Shown here piece by piece: positions 1 through 8,781 of a stretch of 32,995 nucleotides of DNA. The first letter of the stretch is position 1; every line of letters begins with the position of its first letter. Both the position numbers and the translations under genes were made by a program. The notes below the pieces were generated by a model. It saw only the letters and a list, made by a program, of their open reading frames with translations, was not told the origin of the DNA and did no database searches. Source of the stretch: Actinomycetes bacterium (lineage in GTDB: Bacteria; Actinomycetota; Actinomycetes; JAHEKZ01). Where the stretch lies: NCBI GenBank assembly GCA_024644345.1, contig JAHELE010000017.1, positions 1-32,995 of the forward strand, read 5' to 3'.

Positions 1-130
1 TGGGCGGGTGTGCTGAAGAGCCGGAGCTGAGCTTGCGTGCGCGGCCAGATCGGCACTCGAACCTATCGAGCAGCGAGGCGTTGCAGGGACGTGGGGTCAG
101 CGGTGGCGGGGTCCAGCGCGTTCGTGGCGC

Positions 131-655
131 TCACGCGGAACGATCCGCTGAGCGAACCGTTCGGTCGGTGATCGACCGCGGACCACGTCCGACAGCCACC
201 ATGCCCGACTGGACCAGCTCTTTGACGCCGAACGGCTCAAGCACCCGGAGCAATGCCTCCAGCTTGTCGGCGTTTCCGGTCGCCTCGATGACCACGGAGT
301 CTGTGGCCACGTCGACCACCTTCGCCCGGAAGAGCTGCACGGTCTCGAGCACCTGCGACCTCGACTGGGCATCAGCGCGAACCTTGACCAGCAAGAGCTC
401 GCGCTGGATTGCGGTGTCGGGATCGAGCTCCACAATCTTCAATACGTTCACGAGCTTGTTCAACTGCTTGGTGACCTGCTCCAGCGGGAGGTCGTCGACG
501 TTCACGACGATGGTCATGCGCGACATCCCGGCGTGCTCGGTCGGCCCGACCGCGAGCGACTCGATGTTGAAGCCACGTCGCGAGAAGAGGGAGGCGATCC
601 GGGCGAGCACACCTGGTTGGTCCTCAACCAGGACAGAGAGCGTGTGTCGGGTCAT
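131..655 (-). CDS. ilvN: Acetolactate synthase small (regulatory) subunit
   Basis: Regulatory subunit of acetohydroxyacid synthase; it binds the IlvB catalytic subunit and confers valine feedback inhibition in the first shared step of Ile/Val/Leu synthesis. The 174-residue product opens with a typical ACT domain (HTLSVLVEDQPGVLARI, then FSRRGFNIESL, residues about 3-75), followed by the C-terminal IlvN domain (KVRADAQSRSQVLETVQLFRA region, about 85-160). Length is normal for actinobacteria. The ATG at 655 overlaps the ilvB stop by one base (TGATG), and a GTG three bases upstream would give a 4-bp overlap; either way translation is coupled to ilvB. An AAGGA-like site lies just upstream inside ilvB. 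It is co-transcribed with ilvB and so lies under the same attenuator. ilvC, the usual next gene, is not visible before the window edge. Confidence 0.96.
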   Translation of the reverse strand: MTRHTLSVLVEDQPGVLARIASLFSRRGFNIESLAVGPTEHAGMSRMTIVVNVDDLPLEQVTKQLNKLVNVLKIVELDPDTAIQRELLLVKVRADAQSRSQVLETVQLFRAKVVDVATDSVVIEATGNADKLEALLRVLEPFGVKELVQSGMVAVGRGPRSITDRTVRSADRSA

Positions 656-2427
656 CACAGTTCGTCCTTGTCCCAGTCAGGCGCCATGTCGCGCGCATAT
701 TTGATCTCGTCGTTGCTCGTGCCGGCCGCCACCATCGGCCACACCATCGCGTCCTTGTGCACGACGAAGTCGACCACCACCGGACGGTCATTGATCTCCA
801 TCGCCTTCTCGATGGTCGCATCGACGTCGTCCGCTGTCTCACAACGAAGCCCGGCAGCGCCATACGCGTCGGCGAGCGTGACGAAATCGGGGATGCGCAC
901 CGAGTGCAGGTCGGTGTTGGAGTACCTCTCGTTGTAGAAGAGCGTCTGCCACTGCCGCACCATGCCCAAGCTGCTGTTGTTGATGATCGCCACCTTGATC
1001 GGGATGTCGTTGATGGCGCAGGTCGCGAGCTCTTGGTTGGTCATCTGGAAGCAGCCGTCGCCGTCGATCGCCCAGACCGTGGCATCCGGACGCCCGACCT
1101 TTGCTCCCATGGCGGCGGGGACGGCGAAACCCATGGTGCCGAGGCCCCCGGAGTTCAGCCAGCTCCCCGGGTGCTCGTACTTCACGAACTGAGCAGCCCA
1201 CATCTGGTGCTGTCCAACGCCTGCGGTGTAGAGGGCATCGGGGCCAGCGATCGCCCCCAGTCTTTCGATCACGTACTGCGGGGCCAGCTCGCCGTCGGTA
1301 GGAGGGGTGTACCCCAAGGGGTAGGTACTGCGCATCCGCCCGAGGGTGTCGCGCCATGCGTCGTAGTCGCCCACGCGTCCCGCCGTGTGTTCAGCGCGAA
1401 CCGCCCCGATCAGCTCGGTGATGACCTCTTTGGCATCCCCGACGATCGGGACATCGGCCACTCGGTTCTTGGAGATCTCGGCCGGGTCGATGTCGGCATG
1501 CACGACCGTGGCACCAGGAGCAAAGGTGTCGAGGCGTCCGGTGACGCGGTCGTCAAAGCGCGCACCGAGCGCCAGGATCAAATCGGACTTCTGCAGTGCG
1601 CCGACCGCTGCGACCGTTCCGTGCATTCCGGGCATGCCCATGTGCAGCGGGTGGCTGTCGGGGAACGCCCCCCTCGCCATCAGGGTCGTGACCACCGGGA
1701 TCCCGGTCATCTCGGCGAGCAGCAACAGGTCGGTGGACGCTCCTGCTGCCAGCACGCCGCCACCCACGTACAGCACCGGCCGGCGCGCCTCGACGACCAG
1801 GCGGGCCGTCTCGCGCACCTGCTTGCTGTGCGGCTTGAGGACCGGTCGGTATCCGGGAAGGTCGATGGTGGCCGGCCACTCATAGGGCGACTTCGCCTGC
1901 AGTACATCCTTGGGGATGTCGACGAGCACTGGGCCCTTGCGACCGGTACCGGCGATGTGGAAGGCCTCGGCGATGGCACGTGGGATCTGCGCCGGATCCT
2001 TGACCAGGAAGCTGTGCTTGGTGATGGGCATGGTGATGCCGCGAATGTCAGCTTCTTGAAAGGCGTCGGTACCGATTGACGCGCTGACCACCTGACCGGT
2101 GATCGCGACCATCGGGGTCGAGTCCATGTACGCGTTCGCGATCGGCGTCACGAGATTGGTGGCGCCGGGCCCGGATGTCGCCATGCACACTCCGACTCGG
2201 CCGGTGGCCATGGCGTATCCCTCGGCGGCGTGACCGGCCCCCTGCTCGTGGCGGACCAGGATGTGGCGGATCGAGGAGTCGAAGAGGGGATCGTACGCGG
2301 GCAGGATGGTGCCGCCCGGGATGCCGAACACAGTGTCGGCTCCGACGTCCTCGAGAGCCTTGACCAGGCTCTCTGCGCCCGACAGCTGCGGGCCGGAAGC
2401 CTCCGTGGCTCCTGTCGACTCACTCAT
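655..2427 (-). CDS. ilvB: Acetolactate synthase large (catalytic) subunit
   Basis: ThDP-, FAD- and Mg-dependent enzyme that condenses two pyruvates to acetolactate, or pyruvate and 2-oxobutyrate to acetohydroxybutyrate. The 590-residue product has the N-terminal ThDP pyrimidine-binding domain with the catalytic Glu61 in [12 protein letters not shown], a central FAD-binding domain ([24 protein letters not shown]), and the C-terminal ThDP pyrophosphate motif starting GDG at 456 and closing with NN at 483-484. The start was set at the third possible codon (ATG 2427), because GGAG lies six bases before it; TTG 2442 and ATG 2433 are in frame but less well placed. An intrinsic terminator and a leader peptide stand directly upstream, which argues for attenuation by branched-chain aminoacyl-tRNA supply. 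It is translationally coupled to ilvN. Confidence 0.97.
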   Translation of the reverse strand: MSESTGATEASGPQLSGAESLVKALEDVGADTVFGIPGGTILPAYDPLFDSSIRHILVRHEQGAGHAAEGYAMATGRVGVCMATSGPGATNLVTPIANAYMDSTPMVAITGQVVSASIGTDAFQEADIRGITMPITKHSFLVKDPAQIPRAIAEAFHIAGTGRKGPVLVDIPKDVLQAKSPYEWPATIDLPGYRPVLKPHSKQVRETARLVVEARRPVLYVGGGVLAAGASTDLLLLAEMTGIPVVTTLMARGAFPDSHPLHMGMPGMHGTVAAVGALQKSDLILALGARFDDRVTGRLDTFAPGATVVHADIDPAEISKNRVADVPIVGDAKEVITELIGAVRAEHTAGRVGDYDAWRDTLGRMRSTYPLGYTPPTDGELAPQYVIERLGAIAGPDALYTAGVGQHQMWAAQFVKYEHPGSWLNSGGLGTMGFAVPAAMGAKVGRPDATVWAIDGDGCFQMTNQELATCAINDIPIKVAIINNSSLGMVRQWQTLFYNERYSNTDLHSVRIPDFVTLADAYGAAGLRCETADDVDATIEKAMEINDRPVVVDFVVHKDAMVWPMVAAGTSNDEIKYARDMAPDWDKDEL

Positions 2428-2456
2428 CGTCATCTCCAGCAACTCGTTCGACCATC

Positions 2457-2490
2457 AAAAAGCCCCTCGGACCCTGGGCGGGTGAGGGGC
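2457..2490 (-). terminator. Attenuator terminator before ilvB
   Basis: Read on the minus strand, GCCCCTC (2490-2484) and ACCC pair with GGGT and GAGGGGC (2468-2462) around a short loop, with a two-base bulge. The stem is followed at once by TTTTT (2461-2457). This is a textbook intrinsic terminator, placed between the leader peptide and the ilvB start only about 30 bases before the ATG, so it can only act as an attenuator of ilvBN. Confidence 0.88.
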
Positions 2491-2527
2491 GCGCGCGGCT
2501 CGAGCGGTGCGGGTTAGGCCGCGCGCC
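2489..2527 (-). promoter_or_regulatory. Alternative stem of the ilvB attenuator
   Basis: In the leader RNA, GGCGCGCGGC (2527-2518), inside the last codons of the leader peptide, is complementary to the GCCGCGCGC run (2499-2489) immediately before the terminator stem. In its shifted register the pairing reaches the GCC that begins the terminator arm. The two structures can therefore compete, as expected of an antiterminator or pause arm whose 5' half is uncovered or masked by a translating ribosome. The pairing is seen in the sequence; the switching mechanism is inferred. Confidence 0.6.
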
Positions 2528-2552
2528 ACCGAACTACGACAATCTTCTGCAT
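2514..2552 (-). CDS. ilvB leader peptide (branched-chain attenuator)
   Basis: A 13-codon reading frame encodes MQKIVVVRWRAA and then TAA. Four consecutive codons (ATT GTC GTA GTT) call for Ile-Val-Val-Val, the end products of the pathway encoded just downstream. The frame ends 24 bases before the terminator stem and its 3' codons form one arm of a competing stem. Ribosome stalling at the Ile/Val codons when charged tRNA is scarce would favour read-through into ilvBN. No Shine-Dalgarno sequence precedes the ATG, and the spacing to a possible -10 hexamer suggests a leaderless transcript starting at or near the A of ATG. Leader peptides of this kind are known before ilvB in other actinobacteria; this instance is read directly from the sequence. 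Confidence 0.87.
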   Translation of the reverse strand: MQKIVVVRWRAA

Positions 2553-2558
2553 GTGCTC

Positions 2559-2587
2559 AGAGTGAGGCATGAGCCGGTGATGGTCAA
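2559..2587 (-). promoter_or_regulatory. Probable promoter of leader-ilvB-ilvN
   Basis: On the minus strand TTGACC (2587-2582) is separated by 17 bases from CACTCT (2564-2559), and the leader ATG begins six bases after the latter. The -35 matches the SigA-type consensus well. The -10 keeps only the conserved second A and final T, so it is the weaker half. Transcription would begin at the leader start codon. Confidence 0.5.
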
Positions 2588-2810
2588 GTGGTGACCCGCC
2601 GAGTCTCAAGATGCGGACCGTGCCCATCGGCCCCTCGCGGGTCGCGCGTGCGCCCGAGAAGGCCAGGACCAGCGCGGTCACCCCGCCGGCCGCGGAATGG
2701 CTAGCGACGTGGTCATGACCCAGGGCCGCTCGGGCACCTCACCTTTGGCCTCCGGCCGGTCTACCTCGGAGGTACATACCCTGTCTTTCCCTCTTCGCTT
2801 GTCGGCCCGA
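2588..2810. other. Intergenic region with perfect palindrome TACCTCgGAGGTA
   Basis: No gene is supportable between the ilvB promoter and the ilvD stop. The only clear structure is a perfect 6+1+6 palindrome at 2762-2774, close to a CCGGCCGG palindrome. There is no U-tract, so it is not a convincing intrinsic terminator for ilvD; it may be a protein-binding site or a factor-dependent 3' hairpin. Confidence 0.35.
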
Positions 2811-4493
2811 TCAGCCGCAGACCGCTCCTTCGGCGGCCGAACCCACCAAGCGCGCGTACTTTCCCAGGACGCCCTTGGTGTAGCGGGGCTCCTTCGGCTT
2901 CCAGCCAGCCCGCCGGGTGTCGAGCTCGGAAGCGTCGACCAGCAGGTCAAGCGTCCGCGCAGCCATGTCGAGCCGGATCCGGTCGCCGTCTCGCACGAAG
3001 GCGATCGGCCCGCCGTGCGGCGCCTCAGGGGCCACGTGGCCGATGCAGAACCCGGCCGTGGCCCCGGAGAACCGACCATCGGTGACCAGCATGACGTCCT
3101 TGCCGAGGCCGGCGCCCTTGATCGCGGCGGTCACCGCGAGCATCTCGCGCATCCCGGGGCCACCCTTGGGTCCCTCGTAGCGGATCACGACGACATCTCC
3201 TGCCACCACGTGCCCGTGGGTGACGGCGCTCATGGCGTCCTTCTCGTCGTCGAACACCTTCGCTGTTCCCTCGAAGACCGGCTGGTCGACGCTCGCTGCC
3301 TTGATCACGGCACCCTCTGGCGCGAACGAGCCCTTGAGCACGAGCAGGCCACCGGTTGGGTGGATCGGTGCGGAGGCTGGATGCAGGATCTTCCCGTCCG
3401 GTGCGGGCGGGTCGAGCTCAGCCAGGTTCTCGGCGACGGTCCGACCAGTCACCGTCATCGCGTCACCGTGCAGCAGCCCGGCGTCGAGCAGCTCACGCAT
3501 GACGACAGGGACACCGCCGATCCGGTCGATGTCGTTCATGACGTAGCGGCCGAACGGCTTGACGTCGGCCAGGTGCGGCGTGCGGTCACCGACGCGGTTG
3601 AAGTCGTCGATCGTGAGGCCTACCTCGGCCTCACGGGCAATAGCGAGCAGGTGGAGCACGGCGTTGGTCGACCCACCGAGCGCCATGACGACGGCGATTG
3701 CATTCTCGAACGCCTGCCTGCTCATGATGTCGCGCGCGGTGAGCCCCTGCCGCAGCAGCTCCACGACCGCCTCGCCGGACCGGAAGGCGTACTCGTCGCG
3801 CCGTCGGTCGACCGCGGCCGGGGCGGCGCTGCCGGGGAGCGACATCCCCAGCGCCTCACCGACGCTGGCCATCGTGTTGGCCGTGAACATGCCGCCACAG
3901 GCGCCCTCACCCGGACATGCCTGACGCTCGATCTCGTCGAGCTGGTCGCGGGAGATGCGCCCAAGCGCGCAGGCGCCGACGCCCTCGAAGGCGTCCTGGA
4001 TCGTGACGTCCTTGCCGTCTACCTGACCAGGCAGGATCGAGCCGGCATAGACGAAGACATTTGCCAGGTCGAGCCGCGCGGCGGCCATGAGCATGCCGGG
4101 CAACGACTTGTCGCACCCGGCGAACGTGACTGAACCGTCGAGACGTTCGGCGTGCATCACAGTCTCGACCGAGTCCGCGATCACCTCGCGGCTGACCAGC
4201 GAGGCGCGCATTCCTTCGTGCCCCATCGAGATGCCGTCAGATACCGAGATGGTGCCGAACTCCATCGGAAAGCCGCCAGCAGCGAAGACGCCCTCTTTGG
4301 CCTTGATCGCCAAGCGCTTCAACGACATGTTGCAGGGAGTGATCTCGTTCCAGCTGGATGCGATTCCGATCTGCGGCTTCTCCCAGTCGTCGTCAGTCAT
4401 CCCCACGGCACGCAGCATCGCCCGGTTCGGCGCGCGCTCCATTCCGTCAGTGACATCACGGCTGCGCGGCTTGAGATCGGGCGTCTCGCTCAT
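2811..4493 (-). CDS. ilvD: Dihydroxy-acid dehydratase
   Basis: Converts 2,3-dihydroxy-isovalerate and -3-methylvalerate to the 2-oxo acids, the third step of Val/Ile synthesis. The 560-residue protein is full length for the IlvD/Edd family. The three iron-sulfur cysteines are present: Cys54 (ITPCNMS), Cys127 (FAGCDKS, with Lys129 nearby as Mg ligand) and Cys199 (GACGGMF), the arrangement of the 2Fe-2S type. The C-terminal swivelling domain carries the [18 protein letters not shown] signature. Its ATG overlaps the trmB stop by 4 bp, so it is read as the last gene of the dehydrogenase/BNR/MoaD/trmB unit rather than from its own leader, and it is not visibly under the ilvB attenuator. Confidence 0.97.
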   Translation of the reverse strand: MSETPDLKPRSRDVTDGMERAPNRAMLRAVGMTDDDWEKPQIGIASSWNEITPCNMSLKRLAIKAKEGVFAAGGFPMEFGTISVSDGISMGHEGMRASLVSREVIADSVETVMHAERLDGSVTFAGCDKSLPGMLMAAARLDLANVFVYAGSILPGQVDGKDVTIQDAFEGVGACALGRISRDQLDEIERQACPGEGACGGMFTANTMASVGEALGMSLPGSAAPAAVDRRRDEYAFRSGEAVVELLRQGLTARDIMSRQAFENAIAVVMALGGSTNAVLHLLAIAREAEVGLTIDDFNRVGDRTPHLADVKPFGRYVMNDIDRIGGVPVVMRELLDAGLLHGDAMTVTGRTVAENLAELDPPAPDGKILHPASAPIHPTGGLLVLKGSFAPEGAVIKAASVDQPVFEGTAKVFDDEKDAMSAVTHGHVVAGDVVVIRYEGPKGGPGMREMLAVTAAIKGAGLGKDVMLVTDGRFSGATAGFCIGHVAPEAPHGGPIAFVRDGDRIRLDMAARTLDLLVDASELDTRRAGWKPKEPRYTKGVLGKYARLVGSAAEGAVCG

Positions 4494-5203
4494 GCCGGAA
4501 GCCTACGGGTGGCCCACACGTCGCGGACTGGGTGGCCCAGCCGCTGGGCGCGTCTCTCGTACTTGGTGACGGGGCGGTCAACGACACCCGGGATCGCCGA
4601 GTCGGTCACGTGACGCGGCGCGAAGTCCGCATAGGGGTTCGCCAGCCGCGGTTCGGCGTCCACCACCTCCAGCATCTGGGTGGCGTAGCTCTCGTCGTCC
4701 GTGGCGCAGTGGACGAAGCCACCGGGCGCAAGTCGATCCACCAGCAGCGCCATGAACCCAGGCTGCACGAGTCGACGCTTCTGGTGCCGCACCTTGGGCC
4801 AGGGGTCCGGGAAGTAGATCCGGGCCCCGGCCAGCGATCCACGCGCCACCCGTTGCTCGATGAACACCACCGCGTCTCCGAGCACAGCTCGGACATTGGT
4901 CAGCCCCTCCCGCTCCCCGGCGCGGAGCAGCGTCGCGATACCGCGGGTGTGCACATCGATCGCGACGATGTCGACTTCCGGGGCGGCCGCTGCCTGGATC
5001 AGCGAGCTCTCTCCCATGCCGCACCCGATGTCGAGCACCACCGGCGCGGTCCGCCCGAAGACGTCGTCGAAATGGAGGAGACCTCCGGTCGGGTCGAGCA
5101 GCCAACGCTCGCCGGTGTCCAGCAGGGCCTCGCGGTGGCGGTCACTCAGGCGTCCTCTCCTGGCGTGGTAGGTACGGACGCGCTGCGAGGCGGGGTCAGC
5201 CAC
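4490..5203 (-). CDS. trmB: tRNA (guanine-46-N7)-methyltransferase
   Basis: SAM-dependent methylation of G46 in the variable loop of tRNAs. The 237-residue product shows the Rossmann SAM motif DIGCGMGES (58-66) and the TrmB signature [14 protein letters not shown] (131-144). The reading frame is open far upstream, but the conserved region begins at [17 protein letters not shown], so the GTG at 5203 was chosen; it overlaps the end of the MoaD-like gene by 8 bp and lacks a strong ribosome site, consistent with re-initiation. The stop overlaps the ilvD start (ATGA). The final domain with [14 protein letters not shown] is typical of the family C terminus. Confidence 0.93.
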   Translation of the reverse strand: MADPASQRVRTYHARRGRLSDRHREALLDTGERWLLDPTGGLLHFDDVFGRTAPVVLDIGCGMGESSLIQAAAAPEVDIVAIDVHTRGIATLLRAGEREGLTNVRAVLGDAVVFIEQRVARGSLAGARIYFPDPWPKVRHQKRRLVQPGFMALLVDRLAPGGFVHCATDDESYATQMLEVVDAEPRLANPYADFAPRHVTDSAIPGVVDRPVTKYERRAQRLGHPVRDVWATRRLPA

Positions 5204-5489
5204 CGGCGACAGAGGGAAGGACCAGCACCACGGCATTGTGGCCGAGCACGGTCGCTGTTCCGGCTCCACCCCGGACGTCAGCACCATCGGCATAGACATT
5301 GACGTGACGGCGCAGGTGGCCGGACTCCGTCCGCAGTCGGCGCACCAGATGCGGATGCACACCGGCGACCAGATCGAGCAGGTCATCGACCGTGGGGTCG
5401 GCGCGGTCCATCTCGACGGCGAGGGTTCGCCGCCCGCCGGCCACGTCTGCCAGTACAGAGGGGATTTCCAGAGTGACTCGAATAGTCAT
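5196..5489 (-). CDS. MoaD/ThiS-family ubiquitin-like protein
   Basis: A 97-residue beta-grasp protein: MTIRVTLEIPSVLADVAGGRRTLAV, then a TVDDLLDLV helix, and a C-terminal stretch ending SVAGG. The terminal Gly-Gly is the feature used by MoaD and ThiS as adenylated/thiocarboxylated sulfur carriers. No MoaE, MoeB or ThiF gene lies nearby, so a molybdopterin role cannot be assigned. It overlaps the upstream BNR-repeat gene by 4 bp (ATGA) and the downstream trmB by 8 bp, so its synthesis is tightly tied to both. A sulfur-carrier or conjugated-modifier role together with the BNR protein is an inference from the overlap only. Confidence 0.85.
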   Translation of the reverse strand: MTIRVTLEIPSVLADVAGGRRTLAVEMDRADPTVDDLLDLVAGVHPHLVRRLRTESGHLRRHVNVYADGADVRGGAGTATVLGHNAVVLVLPSVAGG

Positions 5490-6571
5490 GACAGGACTGC
5501 AGCCCGCACGCAGAGCACGTCTGGCAGGTGGCTGACCAGCTGGTGCCAGTTGGCCCCTTCATCTCGGCTTCCCCATACCTCGCCAGAGCGCGTTCCGAGG
5601 TACAGACCGGCCGGGTCGGCGGCGTCGGTCGTCAGGGCGTCCCGCAGCACGATCGTGTGAAACCCGGACTCGGGCAGCCCGGTCGACGAGTCACTCCATG
5701 CCCGCCCGCCGTCGACGCTGCGGTAGACGCCGGCCCGTCCGTCAACCGGGAACCGGCTCATGTCGGCCGACAACGGGAACGCGAAGAACGCACCGCCAGG
5801 TCCGGGCGTCCTGGTCAGCCCGAAACCGAAGTCCGCCGGTAGACCCTCCATCGCCTCCTGCCAGGAGGCACCCCCGTCACCGCTGCGGTAGACACCCCCA
5901 TGGTTCTGGAGCACCAGGACGTCCGGGTCCTGGGTGTCCCGCACGACCTTGTGGACGCACTGGCCGTACTCGGGTTCGTCGTCGGGCATGAACGACACGC
6001 GCACCCCCTTGTTGGAAGGGTTCCACGACTGGCCCGAGTCGTCGGTGACGTAGACGCCGCCGGTCGACATGGCGACCATCACCCGGTTGCTGTCGTCGGG
6101 GTGCGGCAGCACCGTGTGCAGGCACTGGCCGCCGGCCCCCGGGCGCCAGTCTGGTCGGTGCGGGTGGTCCCAGAGGGGTCGGTTGAGGGTAAAGGTTCGC
6201 CCGCCATCGTCCGAGCGGAACAGCGCCGACGGTTCGACGCCTGCCCACACCTCGTCGGGACGACTCGGCGGGCCAGGCTGCAGCTGCCAGATCTGCTCCA
6301 CGTCGGCACCGGCATCGGCCGGAAAGGCAATCGACCCACCGAGCTCTTCGGTCCACGACTGGCCTCGGTCGTCGGAGGTGAACACCGCGGGGCCAAAGTG
6401 CTCATTGCGCCCGCCCGCGAGAAGCCGCACCGGAGAGCGACGGGAGTCGATGGCAACGGCCGCCACGGCCGCCATCGAGAGGTGCGGGCCCTCCCACTCC
6501 CAGTTGTCACGGTCGGGCGACCACCCAAGGAAGAGTCCCTTCTTGGTGCCTACCGCCAACATGACCTGCAC
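5486..6571 (-). CDS. Six-Asp-box (BNR) beta-propeller protein
   Basis: A 361-residue protein of the WD40/YVTN/BNR-like group, often named exo-alpha-sialidase. Six Asp-box repeats of the form S-x-D-x-G-x-x-W/F are visible at about 66-73, 120-127, 176-183, 230-237, 285-292 and 335-342, which predicts a propeller. There is no signal peptide or membrane segment, so it is likely cytoplasmic. The catalytic sialidase features (Arg triad with a N-terminal RIP motif) are not evident, so enzymatic sialidase activity is not supported. GTG 6571 was chosen because GGGGAGG precedes it by nine bases; ATG 6562 is the alternative. The stop overlaps the start of the MoaD-like gene. Its physiological role is unknown. 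Confidence 0.85.
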   Translation of the reverse strand: MQVMLAVGTKKGLFLGWSPDRDNWEWEGPHLSMAAVAAVAIDSRRSPVRLLAGGRNEHFGPAVFTSDDRGQSWTEELGGSIAFPADAGADVEQIWQLQPGPPSRPDEVWAGVEPSALFRSDDGGRTFTLNRPLWDHPHRPDWRPGAGGQCLHTVLPHPDDSNRVMVAMSTGGVYVTDDSGQSWNPSNKGVRVSFMPDDEPEYGQCVHKVVRDTQDPDVLVLQNHGGVYRSGDGGASWQEAMEGLPADFGFGLTRTPGPGGAFFAFPLSADMSRFPVDGRAGVYRSVDGGRAWSDSSTGLPESGFHTIVLRDALTTDAADPAGLYLGTRSGEVWGSRDEGANWHQLVSHLPDVLCVRAAVLS

Positions 6572-6657
6572 GATCCGCAACCTCCCCAGCCTGCCCCCGC
6601 GTCGGTCAGTCTGGCCCTTGCTCCAGTGCGGCGACAACCCCTTGCGCGATTCGGGTA

Positions 6658-7566
6658 TCAGCCTGCGCGCACGACGTTGTCCAGTGGCTGGCCGGCCGCC
6701 AGTCGATCGAGCTGCGACTGGAGCAGTTGCCAGGCACGAGGCATGAAGGCCGACGTGTCTCCCCCGACGTGGGGTGTGATGAGGATGTTCGGTGCGCGCC
6801 ACAGCGGATGGCCAACAGGAAGCGGCTCGGGGTCCGTCACATCGAGGGCCGCGCGCAGGCGTCCCGCCGAGAGCTCGACGAGCAGCGCATCGGTGTCGAC
6901 AACCCCTCCCCTGGCCACGTTGATGATCAGTGCCCCGTCAGGCAGGGCCGCCAGGAACGGTGCGTCCACCAGATGGTGTGTGTCGGCGCCGTACGGCAGG
7001 GCAAGGATCACGATGTCGGCCGTAGGCAGCAGATCGGGCAGCTCGCTCACCCCGACAACTCCTTCGCGCGCGCTTCTCGCCACCACCGTGAGGTCGACCT
7101 CGAAGGGAAGCAGTCGCGCCGCGACCGCCGATCCCACCGACCCCGCACCGAGCAGCAGCACTCGCCGATCGGCGAGCGCATCGTGTCGAGCGTGCAGCCA
7201 CGCACCCTCGTCCTGTGCGCGCACGAACCCCGGAAAACCTCGCAGTGCCGCAATGGCGAGCCCGACCGCCAGCTCGGCGGTGCTCGCATCGTGGACGCCG
7301 GCCGCGTTGCAGAGACTCACACCGTCGGGCAGGTGGGCCAGAACGTCGTCGACGCCCGCAGTCAGCGTCTGCACGATGCGCAACGCGGACATGTCGGCGA
7401 AGACCTCGAGAGTGCTCTCCGGACCCATGTACTCGGGGACGTAGAACGTGACCTCACGCACCGTTCGCGGCAGCGGCTGACCGCTTCGCCACACCTCGAC
7501 GTCCAGCTGCGGCGGAACGACCAGATTCTGGGACCAGTCGTCCTCGGGGAGCCAGACCAGGGTCAT
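6658..7566 (-). CDS. D-2-hydroxyacid dehydrogenase (NAD-dependent)
   Basis: Member of the D-isomer-specific 2-hydroxyacid dehydrogenase family, reducing 2-oxo acids or oxidising D-2-hydroxy acids. The 302-residue product has the dinucleotide motif GAGSVG (140-145) and the catalytic triad Arg219 (NVARGG), Glu247 (VTDPEPLP) and His266 (ITPHVGG). The exact substrate (glycerate, phosphoglycerate, glyoxylate, other) cannot be read from the sequence; at about 300 residues it lacks the ACT domain of full-length SerA. ATG 7566 is used; an in-frame ATG 15 codons upstream would run through the short divergent promoter region. It lies 86 bp before the BNR-repeat gene on the same strand and diverges from the sugar dehydrogenase gene. 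Confidence 0.9.
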   Translation of the reverse strand: MTLVWLPEDDWSQNLVVPPQLDVEVWRSGQPLPRTVREVTFYVPEYMGPESTLEVFADMSALRIVQTLTAGVDDVLAHLPDGVSLCNAAGVHDASTAELAVGLAIAALRGFPGFVRAQDEGAWLHARHDALADRRVLLLGAGSVGSAVAARLLPFEVDLTVVARSAREGVVGVSELPDLLPTADIVILALPYGADTHHLVDAPFLAALPDGALIINVARGGVVDTDALLVELSAGRLRAALDVTDPEPLPVGHPLWRAPNILITPHVGGDTSAFMPRAWQLLQSQLDRLAAGQPLDNVVRAG

Positions 7567-7617
7567 GCCGGTCACCGTAGCCCGCGCGCCGAGTGAGCGG
7601 CGAGGCCCCATGATGGA

Positions 7618-8775
7618 GTGGTGAGCGTGCCGAGCGACCCGAGATCCCGCAGCCGGTCGGTCGCGATGGTCATCGGCTTGGTCGTCGTCATCGCCCTGAT
7701 CTCCCTGGTCGCCACCCGTTGGAAGGTGCTTCCATGGGTGCCGGACGCGTCGACGGTCGGAGCGGCATCACCGTCAGAAGCAGCCGCTGCCCCGCCCACG
7801 GTCGCAGGCCCCGTCGATCTGGCCACCGGTCTTCAGGTGCCGTGGGGACTGACATTTCTTCCGGATGGCCGGGCACTCGTCGGTGAACGGCCCAGCGGTG
7901 ATGTCTCCGTGATCACGATTGAGGGTGACATGGAGCCGGTCGGCACCGTTCCCGGAGTCGCCGACGACGGCGAGGGCGGACTGCTCGGAATTGTCGCATC
8001 GCCCACTTTCCGCGACGACTCGTTCGTGTACGCCTACGTCACCACGAACACCGACAACCGGGTGGTGCGAATGCGTCTGAAGGACAGCCGCCTGGCGGGA
8101 GCGCAGGCGATTCTCACCGATATCCCCAAGAACTCGTTCCACGACGGCGGGCGGCTGCTCTTCGGACCCGACGGGATGCTGTATGTAACGACTGGTGACG
8201 CGGGCGATCCGGAGCAGGCCCAGAACCTGGCATCCCTTTCGGGGAAGATCCTGCGGATCACGCCGGACGGAGGCATACCTGACGACAACCCGTTCTCCGG
8301 CTCACCGGTCTGGAGCTACGGTCACCGCAACGTCCAGGGCTTGGCCTTTGACGACGCCGGGCGGCTGTGGGCCACCGAGTTCGGATCGTCGGCCTACGAC
8401 GAGCTCAACCTGATCGAAGCAGGCGCCAACTACGGATGGCCGGTGGTCGAGGGTGCGGGGGGCCAAGCCTCCGACGACCAAGGCTTCGTCGATCCGCAGG
8501 TCACCTGGCCGACCAGTGAGGCATCCCCGAGCGGGCTGGCCTGGAGGGACGGCGTCCTGTACATGGGGGCTCTGCGTGGGGAACGGCTATGGGAGGTGCC
8601 CGTGACTGGAGCCGTTGCCCACGAACCGACCGCTGCCCTCGACGGCGAGCTCGGGCGGATCCGAACGGTGATGGTCGCCCCCGATGGCACGCTCTGGCTC
8701 ACGACCAGCAACACCGACGGACGCGGCAGCCCCCGCGCTGACGACGATCGAGTCGTGAGCGTCCCGGTGGGCTAG
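7618..8775 (+). CDS. PQQ-dependent (aldose-type) sugar dehydrogenase, membrane anchored
   Basis: Member of the soluble glucose/aldose sugar dehydrogenase family (GSDH, six-bladed propeller). The 385-residue protein has an N-terminal hydrophobic anchor (VAMVIGLVVVIALISLVA, about 15-35), a low-complexity Ala/Pro linker and then the catalytic domain, with GLQVPWGLTFLPDGRALVGERPSG, GGRLLFGPDGMLYVTTGD, YGHRNVQGLAFD and ELNLIEAGANYGWP, all characteristic of the family. It is therefore an extracytoplasmic oxidoreductase held at the membrane. Start is GTG 7618; GTG codons at 7621 and 7627 are also possible and the last is best spaced from GGAG. No PQQ synthesis genes are in the window, so the cofactor supply is unknown. 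It converges on gatB with a 6-bp gap. Confidence 0.88.
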   Translation: MVSVPSDPRSRSRSVAMVIGLVVVIALISLVATRWKVLPWVPDASTVGAASPSEAAAAPPTVAGPVDLATGLQVPWGLTFLPDGRALVGERPSGDVSVITIEGDMEPVGTVPGVADDGEGGLLGIVASPTFRDDSFVYAYVTTNTDNRVVRMRLKDSRLAGAQAILTDIPKNSFHDGGRLLFGPDGMLYVTTGDAGDPEQAQNLASLSGKILRITPDGGIPDDNPFSGSPVWSYGHRNVQGLAFDDAGRLWATEFGSSAYDELNLIEAGANYGWPVVEGAGGQASDDQGFVDPQVTWPTSEASPSGLAWRDGVLYMGALRGERLWEVPVTGAVAHEPTAALDGELGRIRTVMVAPDGTLWLTTSNTDGRGSPRADDDRVVSVPVG

Positions 8776-8781
8776 CGGTCG

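Noticed and set aside
1-130. Start of ilvC downstream of ilvN
   Set aside because: No ribosome site followed by a KARI-like N terminus can be read on the minus strand in these bases; any ilvC would begin beyond the window.
757-2079. Long plus-strand reading frame of 440 codons
   Set aside because: It lies antisense to the well-conserved ilvB and has the His/Arg/Val-rich composition of a frame shadow in high-GC DNA. The same applies to the 478-codon frame opposite ilvD (2697-4133), the 490-codon frame opposite ligA and the 531-codon frame opposite the cysteine desulfurase and etfA.
2762-2774. Intrinsic terminator of ilvD
   Set aside because: The palindrome is short and has no following T-tract, so it was kept only as a palindrome of unknown role.
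5486-6571. Genuine secreted sialidase
   Set aside because: Asp-box repeats alone do not define a sialidase. There is no signal peptide and no evident catalytic arginine triad.
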